64,000 nucleotides of DNA from the NCBI RefSeq assembly GCF_012641465.1, contig NZ_JABAIK010000012.1:1-64000 (forward strand), read 5' to 3'. Each line of letters opens with the position of its first letter. Position 1 is the stretch's first letter. This stretch comes from Vibrio agarilyticus (lineage in GTDB: Bacteria; Pseudomonadota; Gammaproteobacteria; Enterobacterales; Vibrionaceae). Of the stretch, positions 50,032 through 59,396 are shown in pieces. The position numbers and the translations under genes were made by a program. The notes under the pieces are model-generated. The model worked only from the letters and a program-made list of their open reading frames with translations. It was not told where the DNA came from and did no database searches.

Positions 50032-51417
50032 ATGAAAAGAGGCAATTTCACCAATTTAAAACATCAGCGTGGTCATGCTGCCATTTTATTTGCACTGATC
50101 ATTCCGGGAATGTGGGGATTTTTTACACTCGCAATTGATGGCTCGCGAGCAATCCAAACGAAAGCGCGACTTGGAGATGCGACCGAGGTTGCTGCATTGG
50201 CTTTGGCGGCACATAACAGTTACGATGATAGTGAGAACAAAACGCTAGCGACGGAATATATTCACGCTTATTTAGGTGAGTCTACTCCTGTGACTATTAC
50301 AAAAGTGAAGCGTACAGAGTGTTATGATCCTGATACTAAAAACTGTGAGGGCGCCAGTCGTTACGCACAGTATCAGATTGAAACATCGATTAAACAAGAA
50401 TCTTGGTTACCGGTTAGTGGTGACTTTGTAGGATTTGATGAAACCTATGATGTCGCTCATGCGAGTACCGCTCGCAAATACCAAGGTGATAGTATCGATA
50501 TCGCTTTTGTGATGGATTATTCAGGCTCGATGCTAAATAACTGGGCTGGCGATAATTCAAAATATGAAGATATGGTAATTATATTTGATAAAGTGATTAA
50601 CGAGCTTGAAGAGTATCAGACAAACTATCAAGCCGATAATCGTGTTTCTGTTGTGCCATTTTCTGAGTTTATTGCGGTTAATGATATTGAAAATAAATGT
50701 ACTTCGCAAGATGACCAAGATGACCAAGATGACTTTGTGGGATATGTTGATTACCTTTATTATAAAGGCAGTGGCAATAATATTAATTTTGATACAAAGA
50801 AAACAGTGAATAATTGGCGTAATAGTCGTGGTAACGATATGCTTTGTAATGAAAGTGAGAATTATAAGTATAAGAAATTTGATGATAACATCGATGGTCG
50901 ATATGGTCGTTTTTATTACGAAAATATACCGTTCACGTCAAATATTTCATCAGTTAAGTTGGAATATGCTAGCGGGATTGATGCAGGAGTTGCTTTCACC
51001 CCAGTAAAGAATCAATTTACTGCTTCATATCAAGGAATTATTAAAGCGGCGCAATATTTCGATGCACTAGAATATCCCAATGCAAGGCAGATAATGATCA
51101 TTCTTTCTGATGGTGATGATATCAATGGGCGTAATGGTCCATTAGGGGAAAGTGCAAAAAATAAAGTCCCTCCTACATCAGGTCTAATAAATGGAGGCTT
51201 ATGTTCGAATATTATCTCTAGCTTAAATAATCGATACACTATAGATAATCGTAAAAGTTCATTTCAGATTGCGTTAGTTGGGTTCGGTTATGATGTAGAA
51301 AACAACCCATTAACCAACTGTATGGGAGCTGACAATGTGTATAGCGCTAAAGACCCTGACGAGCTTCTCAATATAATATTAGACTTAATCACGGAAGAAA
51401 TTGGACATTTATCATGA
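50032..51417 (+). CDS. tadG: TadG-like protein with von Willebrand A domain
   Basis: A 461-aa protein. N-terminal TadE/TadG-type segment (RGHAAILFALIIPGMWGFFTLAI, Tad domain about 10-60) followed by a vWA domain with the MIDAS motif DYSGS (near 163) and ILSDGDD (near 363). The region at 220-290 is rich in Asp and Asn and includes three QDD units encoded by a 9-bp direct repeat. It is probably cell-envelope located and may act in adhesion. ATG 50032 is chosen over 49987. Confidence 0.88.
   Translation: MKRGNFTNLKHQRGHAAILFALIIPGMWGFFTLAIDGSRAIQTKARLGDATEVAALALAAHNSYDDSENKTLATEYIHAYLGESTPVTITKVKRTECYDPDTKNCEGASRYAQYQIETSIKQESWLPVSGDFVGFDETYDVAHASTARKYQGDSIDIAFVMDYSGSMLNNWAGDNSKYEDMVIIFDKVINELEEYQTNYQADNRVSVVPFSEFIAVNDIENKCTSQDDQDDQDDFVGYVDYLYYKGSGNNINFDTKKTVNNWRNSRGNDMLCNESENYKYKKFDDNIDGRYGRFYYENIPFTSNISSVKLEYASGIDAGVAFTPVKNQFTASYQGIIKAAQYFDALEYPNARQIMIILSDGDDINGRNGPLGESAKNKVPPTSGLINGGLCSNIISSLNNRYTIDNRKSSFQIALVGFGYDVENNPLTNCMGADNVYSAKDPDELLNIILDLITEEIGHLS
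50707..50733 (+). repeat. Three 9-bp tandem repeats in tadG
   Basis: CAAGATGAC occurs three times in tandem, encoding QDDQDDQDD before the phrase DFVGYV. Being a multiple of three, copy-number change would keep the frame. Confidence 0.75.
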
Positions 51418-52055
51418 TGAAAATAAATTTTAAATCACGAATTACTGTTAGTGCCTTACTTCTTAGTGGGTTGAGTTTCGCAACATCAGCGTCGGTTGAT
51501 GTCAAAGTGTTTGAACAACTATGTCGAATCAACGCGTCTGGCGTGCAAAGCAGCTTGACGATTAATCAACCTATTTCATTTATTCCGAATGATGGCAATA
51601 AATTGTTGACCCAAACGGATGAGCCAATGCTGACGGTTGACAGTATTGTAGAGCACATTGCTTCCCAATTTAATTTGAGCCGCGACTGCGCTGAATTTTT
51701 GGTGGTCTCTGGTCAAGTTGAGCATCTTAATCAGGGAGATTTGTTGGCTCGCGTCTATTTTGATTTTGATGCTACGCGTTTGACCCCAGTCTCAAAGCAA
51801 ATTCTTGACCGAATGGCAGAACTGGCAGCGCAATCTAATGCGTTATACAAAGCGACGGGTCATACAGATGATACCGGCTCTCACAACTACAATCTTGCAC
51901 TTGGTATTAAGCGCGCTCAGGCCGTTGAGCAATACTTAAAATCTAAGCATGTTGCGCAAGTCGTGGTTGAATCCGGCGGGGAAACCGCGCCCATCGCCTC
52001 AAATAACACGAAAGAAGGGCGCGCGCAAAACCGCCGTGTTGATATCAGTTATTGA
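51414..52055 (+). CDS. OmpA-family lipid-free envelope protein at end of tad locus
   Basis: A 213-aa protein with a signal peptide (cut near SFATSA, about 27). The OmpA C-terminal peptidoglycan-binding domain (about 105-213) contains VYFDFDATRLTPVSKQILD, TGHTDDTGS and the closing NRRVDISY. No lipobox. The ATG overlaps the tadG stop, so it belongs to the tad operon, where OmpA-like proteins often close the locus. It may fix the pilus basal body to the cell wall. Confidence 0.88.
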   Translation: MMKINFKSRITVSALLLSGLSFATSASVDVKVFEQLCRINASGVQSSLTINQPISFIPNDGNKLLTQTDEPMLTVDSIVEHIASQFNLSRDCAEFLVVSGQVEHLNQGDLLARVYFDFDATRLTPVSKQILDRMAELAAQSNALYKATGHTDDTGSHNYNLALGIKRAQAVEQYLKSKHVAQVVVESGGETAPIASNNTKEGRAQNRRVDISY

Positions 52056-52065
52056 TGTTATTGAT

Positions 52066-52758
52066 TTACCAAGGAATAACAGCGCCATCAAACACTCTGA
52101 ACTGACCCGATTGTTCTAATGTCAGTTCACTGGCGACTTTTATAATGCCACGCACACTTTCTTCTGCGGTGAATGTGGCGTTTTCACCACCCATGTCGGT
52201 TTGCACCCAACCTGGATGAATCGCGAGGGTTTTAACTTGGTGTTCACGCAGGTTTTGCGCCGCTGACACTAACACTTGATTAAGCGCTGTCTTTGATGCG
52301 CGGTAACTATACATGTTGCCAGAGCTGTTATCGGCAAGACTTGCCACTCGTGTTGATATTCCGATGATGGTTTTTTCTTGACTTGCAATCACGTTGTTAC
52401 GCAATGCTTGGATCAGCAGAGCAGGCGCAACGGTATTGACGTTGAGAACCTCAAGCCACTGTTTCTGCGTCATTTCCCCTAAGGTAGCGCAATGCTCACC
52501 CAGTACGCCAGCATTGAGTAGCAGATGATCAATCGCGCGTCCGTTTAGATGTTCAGCGACGTTTTGAATTGCTGCTTCATCAGTAACATCAAGTTCAATT
52601 AACTCAATACTGTTATAAGTTGCGGCTAGCGCTTGCAGCGCATCGGCACTTTGAGGCGAACGGCACGCAGCTAGAACATGCCACCCGTTTTGAGCGTATT
52701 GGCTGACGAACTCAAGCCCCAATCCACGGTTTGCCCCGGTAATAAAAACTGTTGGCAT
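52066..52758 (-). CDS. Short-chain dehydrogenase/reductase (sniffer/CsgA-like)
   Basis: A 230-aa SDR with TGANRGLG (about 7-14), NAGVLG and YRASKTALN (YxxxK). The C-terminus VFDGAVIPW is common in this small group of cytoplasmic SDRs of unknown substrate. ATG 52758 is chosen as GGAGC lies 6-10 bases upstream. ATG 52761 and 52770 are in frame. The gene is convergent with the tad locus. Confidence 0.88.
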   Translation of the reverse strand: MPTVFITGANRGLGLEFVSQYAQNGWHVLAACRSPQSADALQALAATYNSIELIELDVTDEAAIQNVAEHLNGRAIDHLLLNAGVLGEHCATLGEMTQKQWLEVLNVNTVAPALLIQALRNNVIASQEKTIIGISTRVASLADNSSGNMYSYRASKTALNQVLVSAAQNLREHQVKTLAIHPGWVQTDMGGENATFTAEESVRGIIKVASELTLEQSGQFRVFDGAVIPW

Positions 52759-52795
52759 CATGTGCTCCATTTATTGTTGTGAGATCACGTAGGTA

Positions 52796-52924
52796 TATAC
52801 GCTTTCCATTTGAGGTTGCAGCGTTGTTGGCTGGTATTCTCGAATCTCATCACATAGTCGGTCTATGCTCAGAGGCTTCGTTTATTTGCCGCCTACCTGC
52901 AACGCCACGTAGTTTGGGTATATT
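52796..52924. repeat. Short dispersed repeat (family B), degenerate
   Basis: About 129 bp, between the SDR gene and the IclR gene. TATACGCTTTCCATTTGAGG, core AATCTCATCACATAGTCGG, right end CACGTAGTTTGGGTATA. More changes than in other copies. Confidence 0.8.
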
Positions 52925-52981
52925 AGGATTCAATGAGTATGAAATCGAGTGGGGGCGAGATTCAATGAACAATATTCGACA

Positions 52982-53692
52982 TTATCGAACGCTCAGAAAC
53001 TGTTTGGCAAAATCGATCAATCGATGTTGGGTTAGATCTTGAGCATGGCCACTGACGCCAGCCACGGCGACAAACTGACCATCAATAAAAAGTGGTATTG
53101 CAAGGCAATTGAGCTCGGCCTCGGCTTGCTCTAAATCAAGAGCGAACCCTTGTTGAATTACTTGGTTAAGCTCTGCTTCAAAATCGCTCGAGATCGGTGT
53201 GTTTTTACGCACTTGACGCCGTAATTGTGGATTTTCGGCTAAGAATACTTTGCCAATGGCCGATGTGGTTAAGCCCTCACGTCGACCACGTGGATTGCGA
53301 AGAGTTAAAGGGTTCTCTTGTTCAATTGCATCAATATATAAATATTCTTGAGCGCCACTTTGAATCGCCAAATACGCGGTATTGTTGGTTAACATAGCCA
53401 TCTGTTTGATTAATGGCATAAAGTGACGCTTTAGCATTTCATCATGCTGCTCTAATGGCTTCGATAATTCACGCAGCCGCACGCCAAGCGCGTAGCCGAG
53501 TTCATTTTTTTGTGCGTAACCCAAATGGCATAAGGTCGAGAGCAGGCCATGAACGGTGGTTTTGCCTAACTGAACTTGGCGACTGATTTCACCAAGCGAT
53601 AGAGGCTGCGCACTGAGAGATAAAATTTCCAGCAATGCGAAGCCACGTTCTAATGATTGAATGGTTTTACGTTCTTTTATCAAAAGCGTCAC
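52982..53692 (-). CDS. IclR-family transcriptional regulator
   Basis: A 236-aa regulator. N-terminal winged HTH (about 8-75: SLERGFALLEILSLSAQPLS, LGKTTVHGLLSTLCHLGY) and an IclR effector domain (about 85-230, GRREGLTTSAIGKVFLAENP and AIPLFIDGQFVAVAGVSGHAQDL). These proteins usually control aromatic or sugar-acid catabolism. No target is evident. The start is GTG 53692; no strong ribosome site is seen, and the frame could begin at a TTG three codons later. Confidence 0.9.
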   Translation of the reverse strand: MTLLIKERKTIQSLERGFALLEILSLSAQPLSLGEISRQVQLGKTTVHGLLSTLCHLGYAQKNELGYALGVRLRELSKPLEQHDEMLKRHFMPLIKQMAMLTNNTAYLAIQSGAQEYLYIDAIEQENPLTLRNPRGRREGLTTSAIGKVFLAENPQLRRQVRKNTPISSDFEAELNQVIQQGFALDLEQAEAELNCLAIPLFIDGQFVAVAGVSGHAQDLTQHRLIDFAKQFLSVR

Positions 53693-53746
53693 TGAGTTAA
53701 GTTGGTGTTTTCCCCACGCGTGAAAGTTGCTTAGCCGCGTGAAATG

Positions 53747-54609
53747 TTAATCTCGCGAAAATAGCGGCGCCACTTCTTTGGCAAATGCTTCAAATTGACG
53801 TGGCGGTCGCCCAAGAACTGTGGCGACATCTTGTGAGATCCCGCTGTAGTCTCCCTCGGCAAACCAAGCCATGATCTCCGCGAGACGCTGCGCCAACCAA
53901 TCATTGATACCGGCAGCCTTCATTGCAATTTCGGCATCCTCGCGTGAAATCGGCACGTAGTCAATCGAATACCCCACAGCGGCTGAAAGTATCGATGCTT
54001 GTTCCGCAAAACTTAAGCTCTCTGGGCCAGTTAATTGATAAGTTTTATTTTTATGCCCCATTTGGGTTAACGCGCAAACGGCGACCGCTGCCACATCGCG
54101 AATATCTATCACGCTCTGTTTCGCCTCAGCGAGAGGTAGGTAGAATTTTTGACTGGTTTTGATTGTGTCGATATCCCCGAGTAGGTTTTGAAAAACGAGT
54201 TGGGTTGCAGCAGGGTGTAATTGATTCCTGATGCTTTGACCAGTTCATCGGTAAGTGCATGTGTGCGAATAATGGAAGAACCGGATTGCGCATTTGCGCC
54301 CAACCCTGAGAGTTTTACCAAATGGTTGACGTGCTGCGCGCTCATGGCTTGTAAAACGTTGCGGGTCCACGTTTCGTTATTGGGGTGAGCGGGCATGGCA
54401 AAATAGACACTATGAATCCCTTCCATCGCGTGAGTCAGAGACTCGACATCGTTAAAATCACCTTCAAAAATATGAGAAGACGAAAGGTGAAAGGGTTCGG
54501 CAAGAGCCTTGTCTTTAACAAAGACCTTGCAATAAAAACTATTTTGTTTCAGTTGGCTAACTACCTCTCTACCAGTATTTCCGACAGCGCCTAGTACTAA
54601 TATTGTCAT
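53747..54609 (-). pseudogene. NmrA-like NAD(P)-binding oxidoreductase, frameshifted
   Basis: Two adjacent frames on the minus strand read as one protein of the NmrA/quinone-oxidoreductase (YtfG-like) atypical SDR family. The first (54109-54609) has the Rossmann motif GAVGNTGREV and reads well up to LLQPNSFF. The second frame continues NLLGDIDTIKTSQKFYLPL (54130-54185), then VIDIRDVAAVAV, to the stop at 53747. The switch lies at TTTTTCAAAACC (54184-54195), which fits loss of one base (for example TTCCAA). Either a true pseudogene or a sequencing error in a homopolymer. GGCGGG precedes the ATG. Confidence 0.82.
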
Positions 54610-54765
54610 TGTTTTCCCGCCTTTACTGTTTCTAATCAACGGTACTAAGTAAGATTACCGTTTGGTCTTGGTAACAGTTTAGGTGAGGAATACAGCGGAT
54701 TCTCGCCTCTTGAGGCGAGTTGGGTATATGATATTGCGATTTTAACGTTATCAGGAGCGCTATTG

Positions 54766-55743
54766 ATGAGCCAACGTATTCCCACCAACATTATTACGGG
54801 ATTTTTAGGCGCAGGAAAAACCACTGCGATATTGAATCTGCTTCAGAATAAACCCGCTCATGAGAACTGGGCCGTGTTGGTTAACGAGTTTGGTGAAGTT
54901 GGGATTGATGGCGCGATGATGCTTGAATCTGGTGCCATGATCAAAGAAGTCGCGGGAGGGTGTATGTGCTGCACAGCAGGCGTGCCAACTTCAGTCGCAT
55001 TGACGGCTTTATTACGTTTAAATCCAGACCGCTTATTGATAGAGCCTACCGGCCTTGGACACCCGCATAAAATTCTTGCTTTGCTACAGTCGGCGCAATT
55101 TAATCCGTACATCGAGGTCAAAGCGACCTTAGCACTGCTAGACCCTCGCCACCTTAGTCAGGAAAAATATGTCTCAAACGCCAATTTTAATGACCAGCTT
55201 GCAATGGCAGACATCGTGGTTGCGAATAAACAAGATCTGTGTACGCCGAGTGATATAGAAGCGTTTGAGGCGTGGTCTGCAGCGCAAGCTCCGGCAAAAC
55301 GTGCCACGCTTTTTGCGACCAACGGTGATATTGAGCCTGCTCTGCTTGAATATACGCCGATAAACGATGGCAGTGCGATTGAAGCAGAGGCTCACCATCA
55401 TCACCATGCTGATATGGAACCCCAGTTTCAATTGGCGCCGGATCAGATTTATGTGCGTAAGGAAAACCGAGGGCAAGGGCATTTCAGCTGTGGTTGGATT
55501 TTTGGCGCAGAAAAGACGTTTCGGTTTGACGGTCTGATGGGCATGCTTAACCGTTTAGATGCAGAGCGCATCAAAGGGGTGATGAATACCGAGCAGGGCT
55601 GTTTTGCGTTTAATAAAGCCAGTGGCGTCTTGTCAATCAATGCACTAACGCTTGAGGGATTTGAGTCGAGAATTGAAGTGATTCATAGCCAAGCGCTAGA
55701 CTGGGATACACTTGAGCAGAATTTGTGTCAATTGTTCGAATGA
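54766..55743 (+). CDS. COG0523 (CobW/YeiR-like) metal-chaperone GTPase
   Basis: A 325-aa G3E GTPase. Walker A GFLGAGKTT (about 11-19), the CxCC metal motif in GGCMCC (about 65-70), NKQD base-recognition motif and a His-rich stretch AEAHHHHHADME (about 208-219). The C-terminal CobW_C domain follows. It resembles E. coli YeiR, a zinc-handling member. It probably delivers Zn to a target protein under GTP hydrolysis. ATG 54766 is preceded by AGGAG. The upstream TGATA...TATCA palindrome (54728-54752) is only weakly Zur-like. Confidence 0.9.
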   Translation: MSQRIPTNIITGFLGAGKTTAILNLLQNKPAHENWAVLVNEFGEVGIDGAMMLESGAMIKEVAGGCMCCTAGVPTSVALTALLRLNPDRLLIEPTGLGHPHKILALLQSAQFNPYIEVKATLALLDPRHLSQEKYVSNANFNDQLAMADIVVANKQDLCTPSDIEAFEAWSAAQAPAKRATLFATNGDIEPALLEYTPINDGSAIEAEAHHHHHADMEPQFQLAPDQIYVRKENRGQGHFSCGWIFGAEKTFRFDGLMGMLNRLDAERIKGVMNTEQGCFAFNKASGVLSINALTLEGFESRIEVIHSQALDWDTLEQNLCQLFE

Positions 55744-55891
55744 GAACGCTGCCTCTTCAAGTGGGAAGGGGATATCTACCTCGCATCTTGACGCGACTTA
55801 GGTATAATGCTCCGCTTCGATTTTGTTGTACCCATTGCCACTGTGCAAGTTAGGGTATGATGTTGTCTCTTTTGTTTATAGGAAGCAATTC

Positions 55892-57178
55892 ATGTCTTTT
55901 GCATCTCAAGGTTTTGCGCCGGAAGTGGTTAAAGCATTGGACGAGTGCGGTTATGAAAAACTCACTCCCATTCAACAACAGGCCATACCCGTAGCGCGGC
56001 GTGGTCATGATATTTTTGCCACAGCGCAAACGGGAACGGGTAAAACCGCGGCGTTTTCGCTTCCTCTCATTCAAAAGTTGCTTGATAGCGGAAAATCAGC
56101 CTCGCGCAAAACGGCGCGTGCTCTGATTTTAGCGCCAACTCGCGAACTTGCTGAACAGATTGCAGACAACATTAAGGCTTACACTAAATACACTCCGCTT
56201 TCGGTCACGTCGGTATTTGGTGGTCGTAAAATGTCGTCACAGGTGCGCGCGTTAGAAACGGGCGTTGATATTCTAGTAGCAACACCGGGCCGACTCGAAG
56301 AGCATATCGAGCAAGGGAATGTGTCTGTCGCGAATATCGAGTTTTTAGTCTTTGATGAGGCCGACCGCATTCTTGATATGGGCTTTATTCATGCTGTGCG
56401 CAAAATCATGCTTGATGTGAATACCGACCCACAAATCATGATGTTTTCTGCTACCACATCAAGCCAATTGAATTTGTTAGCCAAAGACATTTTGCGTAAA
56501 CCTAAGCGCATTGCAGTCGAACGAGCCAATACTACCGCCAGCACCGTAGCGCATGTTCTTTATCCAGTGGAACAAGAGCGTAAGACCGAGCTGCTCTCTG
56601 AATTGATTGGTCGCAAGAATTGGCAGCAAGTCTTGGTATTTGTGAATTACAAAGAGACGGCTAATGATGTGGTGCAGGAGCTAAAACTCAATGGCATTAA
56701 AGCGGTAGTGTGCCATGGTGATAAAGCCCAAAGCGCGCGTCGCCGTGCGTTAGATGAATTTAAGTCGGGTAAAGCGCGCGTCATGGTGGCAACTGATGTT
56801 GCGGCACGTGGTTTAGATATTGAGGATCTTCCTCATGTAGTGAACTACGATATGCCATTTTTGGCAGAAGATTATGTGCACCGCATTGGTCGTACTGGTC
56901 GCGCGGGTAAACGTGGTCATGCAGTATCGTTTGTGAATCGTGATGAAGAGCTAACGGTCGTGCAGGTGGAGAATTTGATCCAGCAACCGTTGCGTCGCAT
57001 TGAGTTGGCAGGCTATGAGCCGAAAAATCGTGACAGCTATATTGAAAAATTGCACACCAAGCCATCAAGTCAGCGCCAAGGTCGTCGCAATAATCCTAAT
57101 CAACCGTCAACTGATCAGGCCGCGGCCGAACGTCGTTTGGCGATGGTGCGTCGTTTAAAAGCAAGACGAACGCAGTAA
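55892..57178 (+). CDS. rhlE: DEAD-box RNA helicase RhlE
   Basis: A 428-aa helicase. Q motif (GFAPEVVKALDECGYEKLTPIQ), motif I AQTGTGKT, Ia PTRELAEQ, II DEAD, III SAT, V VATDVAARGLD and VI HRIGRTGR. A basic tail follows, rich in Arg and Gln. It unwinds short RNA duplexes in the cytoplasm and may act in ribosome assembly or RNA decay. AGGAAG lies 8 bases before ATG 55892. An in-frame frame extension to 55823 has no ribosome site. Confidence 0.92.
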   Translation: MSFASQGFAPEVVKALDECGYEKLTPIQQQAIPVARRGHDIFATAQTGTGKTAAFSLPLIQKLLDSGKSASRKTARALILAPTRELAEQIADNIKAYTKYTPLSVTSVFGGRKMSSQVRALETGVDILVATPGRLEEHIEQGNVSVANIEFLVFDEADRILDMGFIHAVRKIMLDVNTDPQIMMFSATTSSQLNLLAKDILRKPKRIAVERANTTASTVAHVLYPVEQERKTELLSELIGRKNWQQVLVFVNYKETANDVVQELKLNGIKAVVCHGDKAQSARRRALDEFKSGKARVMVATDVAARGLDIEDLPHVVNYDMPFLAEDYVHRIGRTGRAGKRGHAVSFVNRDEELTVVQVENLIQQPLRRIELAGYEPKNRDSYIEKLHTKPSSQRQGRRNNPNQPSTDQAAAERRLAMVRRLKARRTQ

Positions 57179-57189
57179 GGCATCATGTT

Positions 57190-57224
57190 CAGAACGGCGC
57201 CTTATTGCGCCGTTCTGTTTTTTT
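57190..57224 (+). terminator. Terminator of rhlE
   Basis: CAGAACGGCGC and GCGCCGTTCTG form a perfect 11-bp stem with a 6-base loop, followed by seven T. Confidence 0.95.
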
Positions 57225-57255
57225 ACTTAATTGTCGATTTGCTTTCTAGTTGAAC

Positions 57256-59013
57256 CTAGTGAGTGGGTAAGCTGCCTTGATGGGCGTGAATGAGCGCTGC
57301 CATTTTGGTTTCGGCAATCGCCTGCATTTCTGAAAAACTCTTTTCACTGTCAAAAGGACAGATCACTTCGTAGTAGCATTTGATCTTTGGCTCAGTTCCC
57401 GAAGGACGAACAATGACCCGAGAATGGTCTTTGAGGAAATAGATCAAAACATCGCTTGCCGGCAAATCAATCGCCTCAACCGAATCAGACGTATCATTAT
57501 TTTCACCCTGTTGTGATCGGTCGTGTAGTGGTGAATAAATACGTTGCAGCGACTTTAAATCATCGATGCGTACAACATCTGAATTGGCAATGGATTTTGG
57601 TGGGCTTTGACGCAGTAAATCGCCAATCGGTGGCGTTTCAGGTGACAGTGCAATGCTGCGCTGAGCATTAAGATAAAAGCCATGCTGGCGATATAACACT
57701 TCAAGTTGGTCCCAGACAGTTTTCCCTTCATCGCGCAATTCATCAGCAAGATTGAGAAATGCGATTAATGCACTGAGCCCATCTTTATCCCACACATTGT
57801 TACCTATGGTGTAACCAAGCGCTTCTTCATAGGCAAATACAAATAGGTTCTCTTTTGTCTGTTTTTCCATCGCGACATTTGTTAGCCATTTAAACCCAGT
57901 CAGTGTTTGGTAATAGGGAGCGCCATGGCCACGGGCAACCATCTCTAAAAGACGAGACGACACTATGGTATTGCCCACAAGGCCATCAGTACCAAATAAA
58001 GTTTTATGTTTACGCAGCGCGTAATCACCCAGAAGGCAGCCCACTTGATCGCCCGTTAGCATTTGATAATGGCCGAGCTGGTTTGGCGCGGCAACCGCAA
58101 ATCGGTCGGCATCTGGGTCGTTAGCGCAGGCTAAGTCTGCTTTGCGTTCCTCGGCCAGTGCGATGACTTTGTCCATCGCTCCTGGCTCTTCAGGGTTAGG
58201 AAAATTAACCGTGGGAAATGTACCATCGGGATAGCGCTGTGCATTCACTTGAGCAAAATGGCGATAGCCACTTTGCCTAACCATATGCTCGGCTAATGGC
58301 GCGCCAACACCATGCATCGCGGTGTAGGCAAGTGATAGTTGTTTACTGGATGACGACTGCAATAATGGATCGCCTAAGAGAGTGTCGCGGTATGTATCGT
58401 AAAAAGAGGTACGGAGCCACTCTAAGCGGCCCACTTGCTCTGCTTGTTCAAGGCTGTAGATTGTAAGCGTACTTTGCGCTGCGATTTCAATACACTCGGC
58501 AATGCCCGCATCGTGAGGGGGAATAATTTGCGCACCGTTTTCCCAGTACACTTTAAAGCCATTATATTGAGGCGGGTTGTGACTTGCGGTCACAACGACT
58601 GCAGCTGCCGCGTCGAAATGACGCACGCCAAACGCCACCAGTGGCGTAGGTGAGTAGTCTGCGGTTAAAAAGACTTTTATTCCAAGCGCGGCGAGGGCAC
58701 CTGCGGTATCGTGGGCAAACTGTCGGGAGTCGATACGGCCATCAAATCCGACGACGACGCCTCGCTCCGCTGCATTATCCACGGTTTTAAGTAGATAGTG
58801 ACCAAGACCCGTTGCCGTTTCTTGAATGACTAGGCGATTCATTCGATTCGGCCCAGCACCCACTTCACCACGAAGTCCAGCCGTTCCAAATGCGAGACGA
58901 GTCTTAAACCGGCTAGTTAATTCGTGCTGGTTGTTGTTATCGATAAGAGATTGCAACTCGCGTTGAGTTTTTGGGTCTGGGTCGCGGCTCAGCCAGCGTT
59001 TTACGTCATCCAT
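57256..59013 (-). CDS. Phosphohexomutase (phosphoglucomutase/phosphomannomutase, PGM2-like)
   Basis: A 585-aa alpha-D-phosphohexomutase. Domain 1 has AFGTAGLRG and the active-site loop TASHNPPQYNGFK (catalytic Ser about residue 144). Domain 2 has the metal loop DPDADR, domain 3 the sugar loop (EEALGY) and domain 4 the phosphate loop RPSGTEPK. The length and the N-terminal helix fit the PGM2/ManB-like type. It interconverts hexose 1- and 6-phosphates in the cytoplasm, for nucleotide-sugar supply. GAGG lies 8 bases before the ATG. Confidence 0.93.
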   Translation of the reverse strand: MDDVKRWLSRDPDPKTQRELQSLIDNNNQHELTSRFKTRLAFGTAGLRGEVGAGPNRMNRLVIQETATGLGHYLLKTVDNAAERGVVVGFDGRIDSRQFAHDTAGALAALGIKVFLTADYSPTPLVAFGVRHFDAAAAVVVTASHNPPQYNGFKVYWENGAQIIPPHDAGIAECIEIAAQSTLTIYSLEQAEQVGRLEWLRTSFYDTYRDTLLGDPLLQSSSSKQLSLAYTAMHGVGAPLAEHMVRQSGYRHFAQVNAQRYPDGTFPTVNFPNPEEPGAMDKVIALAEERKADLACANDPDADRFAVAAPNQLGHYQMLTGDQVGCLLGDYALRKHKTLFGTDGLVGNTIVSSRLLEMVARGHGAPYYQTLTGFKWLTNVAMEKQTKENLFVFAYEEALGYTIGNNVWDKDGLSALIAFLNLADELRDEGKTVWDQLEVLYRQHGFYLNAQRSIALSPETPPIGDLLRQSPPKSIANSDVVRIDDLKSLQRIYSPLHDRSQQGENNDTSDSVEAIDLPASDVLIYFLKDHSRVIVRPSGTEPKIKCYYEVICPFDSEKSFSEMQAIAETKMAALIHAHQGSLPTH

Positions 59014-59396
59014 TCTGCATTCCTCTCTGTTTCACTTCATACCAATGTATGTGAATATTTTGCGCTCTTCCAGTCGTATTGATTAACTTCTCATCCCATT
59101 TTGAGCGCTATGTAGACCGCTCATTACTGAGTCTGTTTAGGTTTACCAAGTGCTCAGAGGCTTTGCCGGTTTGCTGCTTACTTGCAACGCCAAGTCGTTT
59201 GGACATGAACTTTAATGACACTTTTATTGCTTTCAGAACGAAGCGCTGGGTATGCCACATTAGTGGTACATTTTCACGGTGAATTTCTTGAATAATAAAG
59301 GAACTGCTCCTAGCCTCATTTACATAACCGTAACATTTGCCTTTAAGGTTAATGATGCGTTTTTGAACAATCTTCGATGGAAAGAGGAGTGGGCGC
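59014..59396. other. Divergent region before the cox operon
   Basis: 383 bp between two divergent genes. A degenerate right half of a family B repeat (59137-59205, GTGCTCAGAGGCTTTGCCGG and CAACGCCAAGTCGTTTGG) is recognisable. The remainder must hold both promoters. No gene or RNA seen. Confidence 0.5.

Noticed and set aside
54728-54752. Zur-like palindrome before the COG0523 gene (TGATATTGCG and AACGTTATCA)
   Set aside because: Only about six of ten arm positions pair, and the match to known Zur boxes is poor, so I do not list it as a site.
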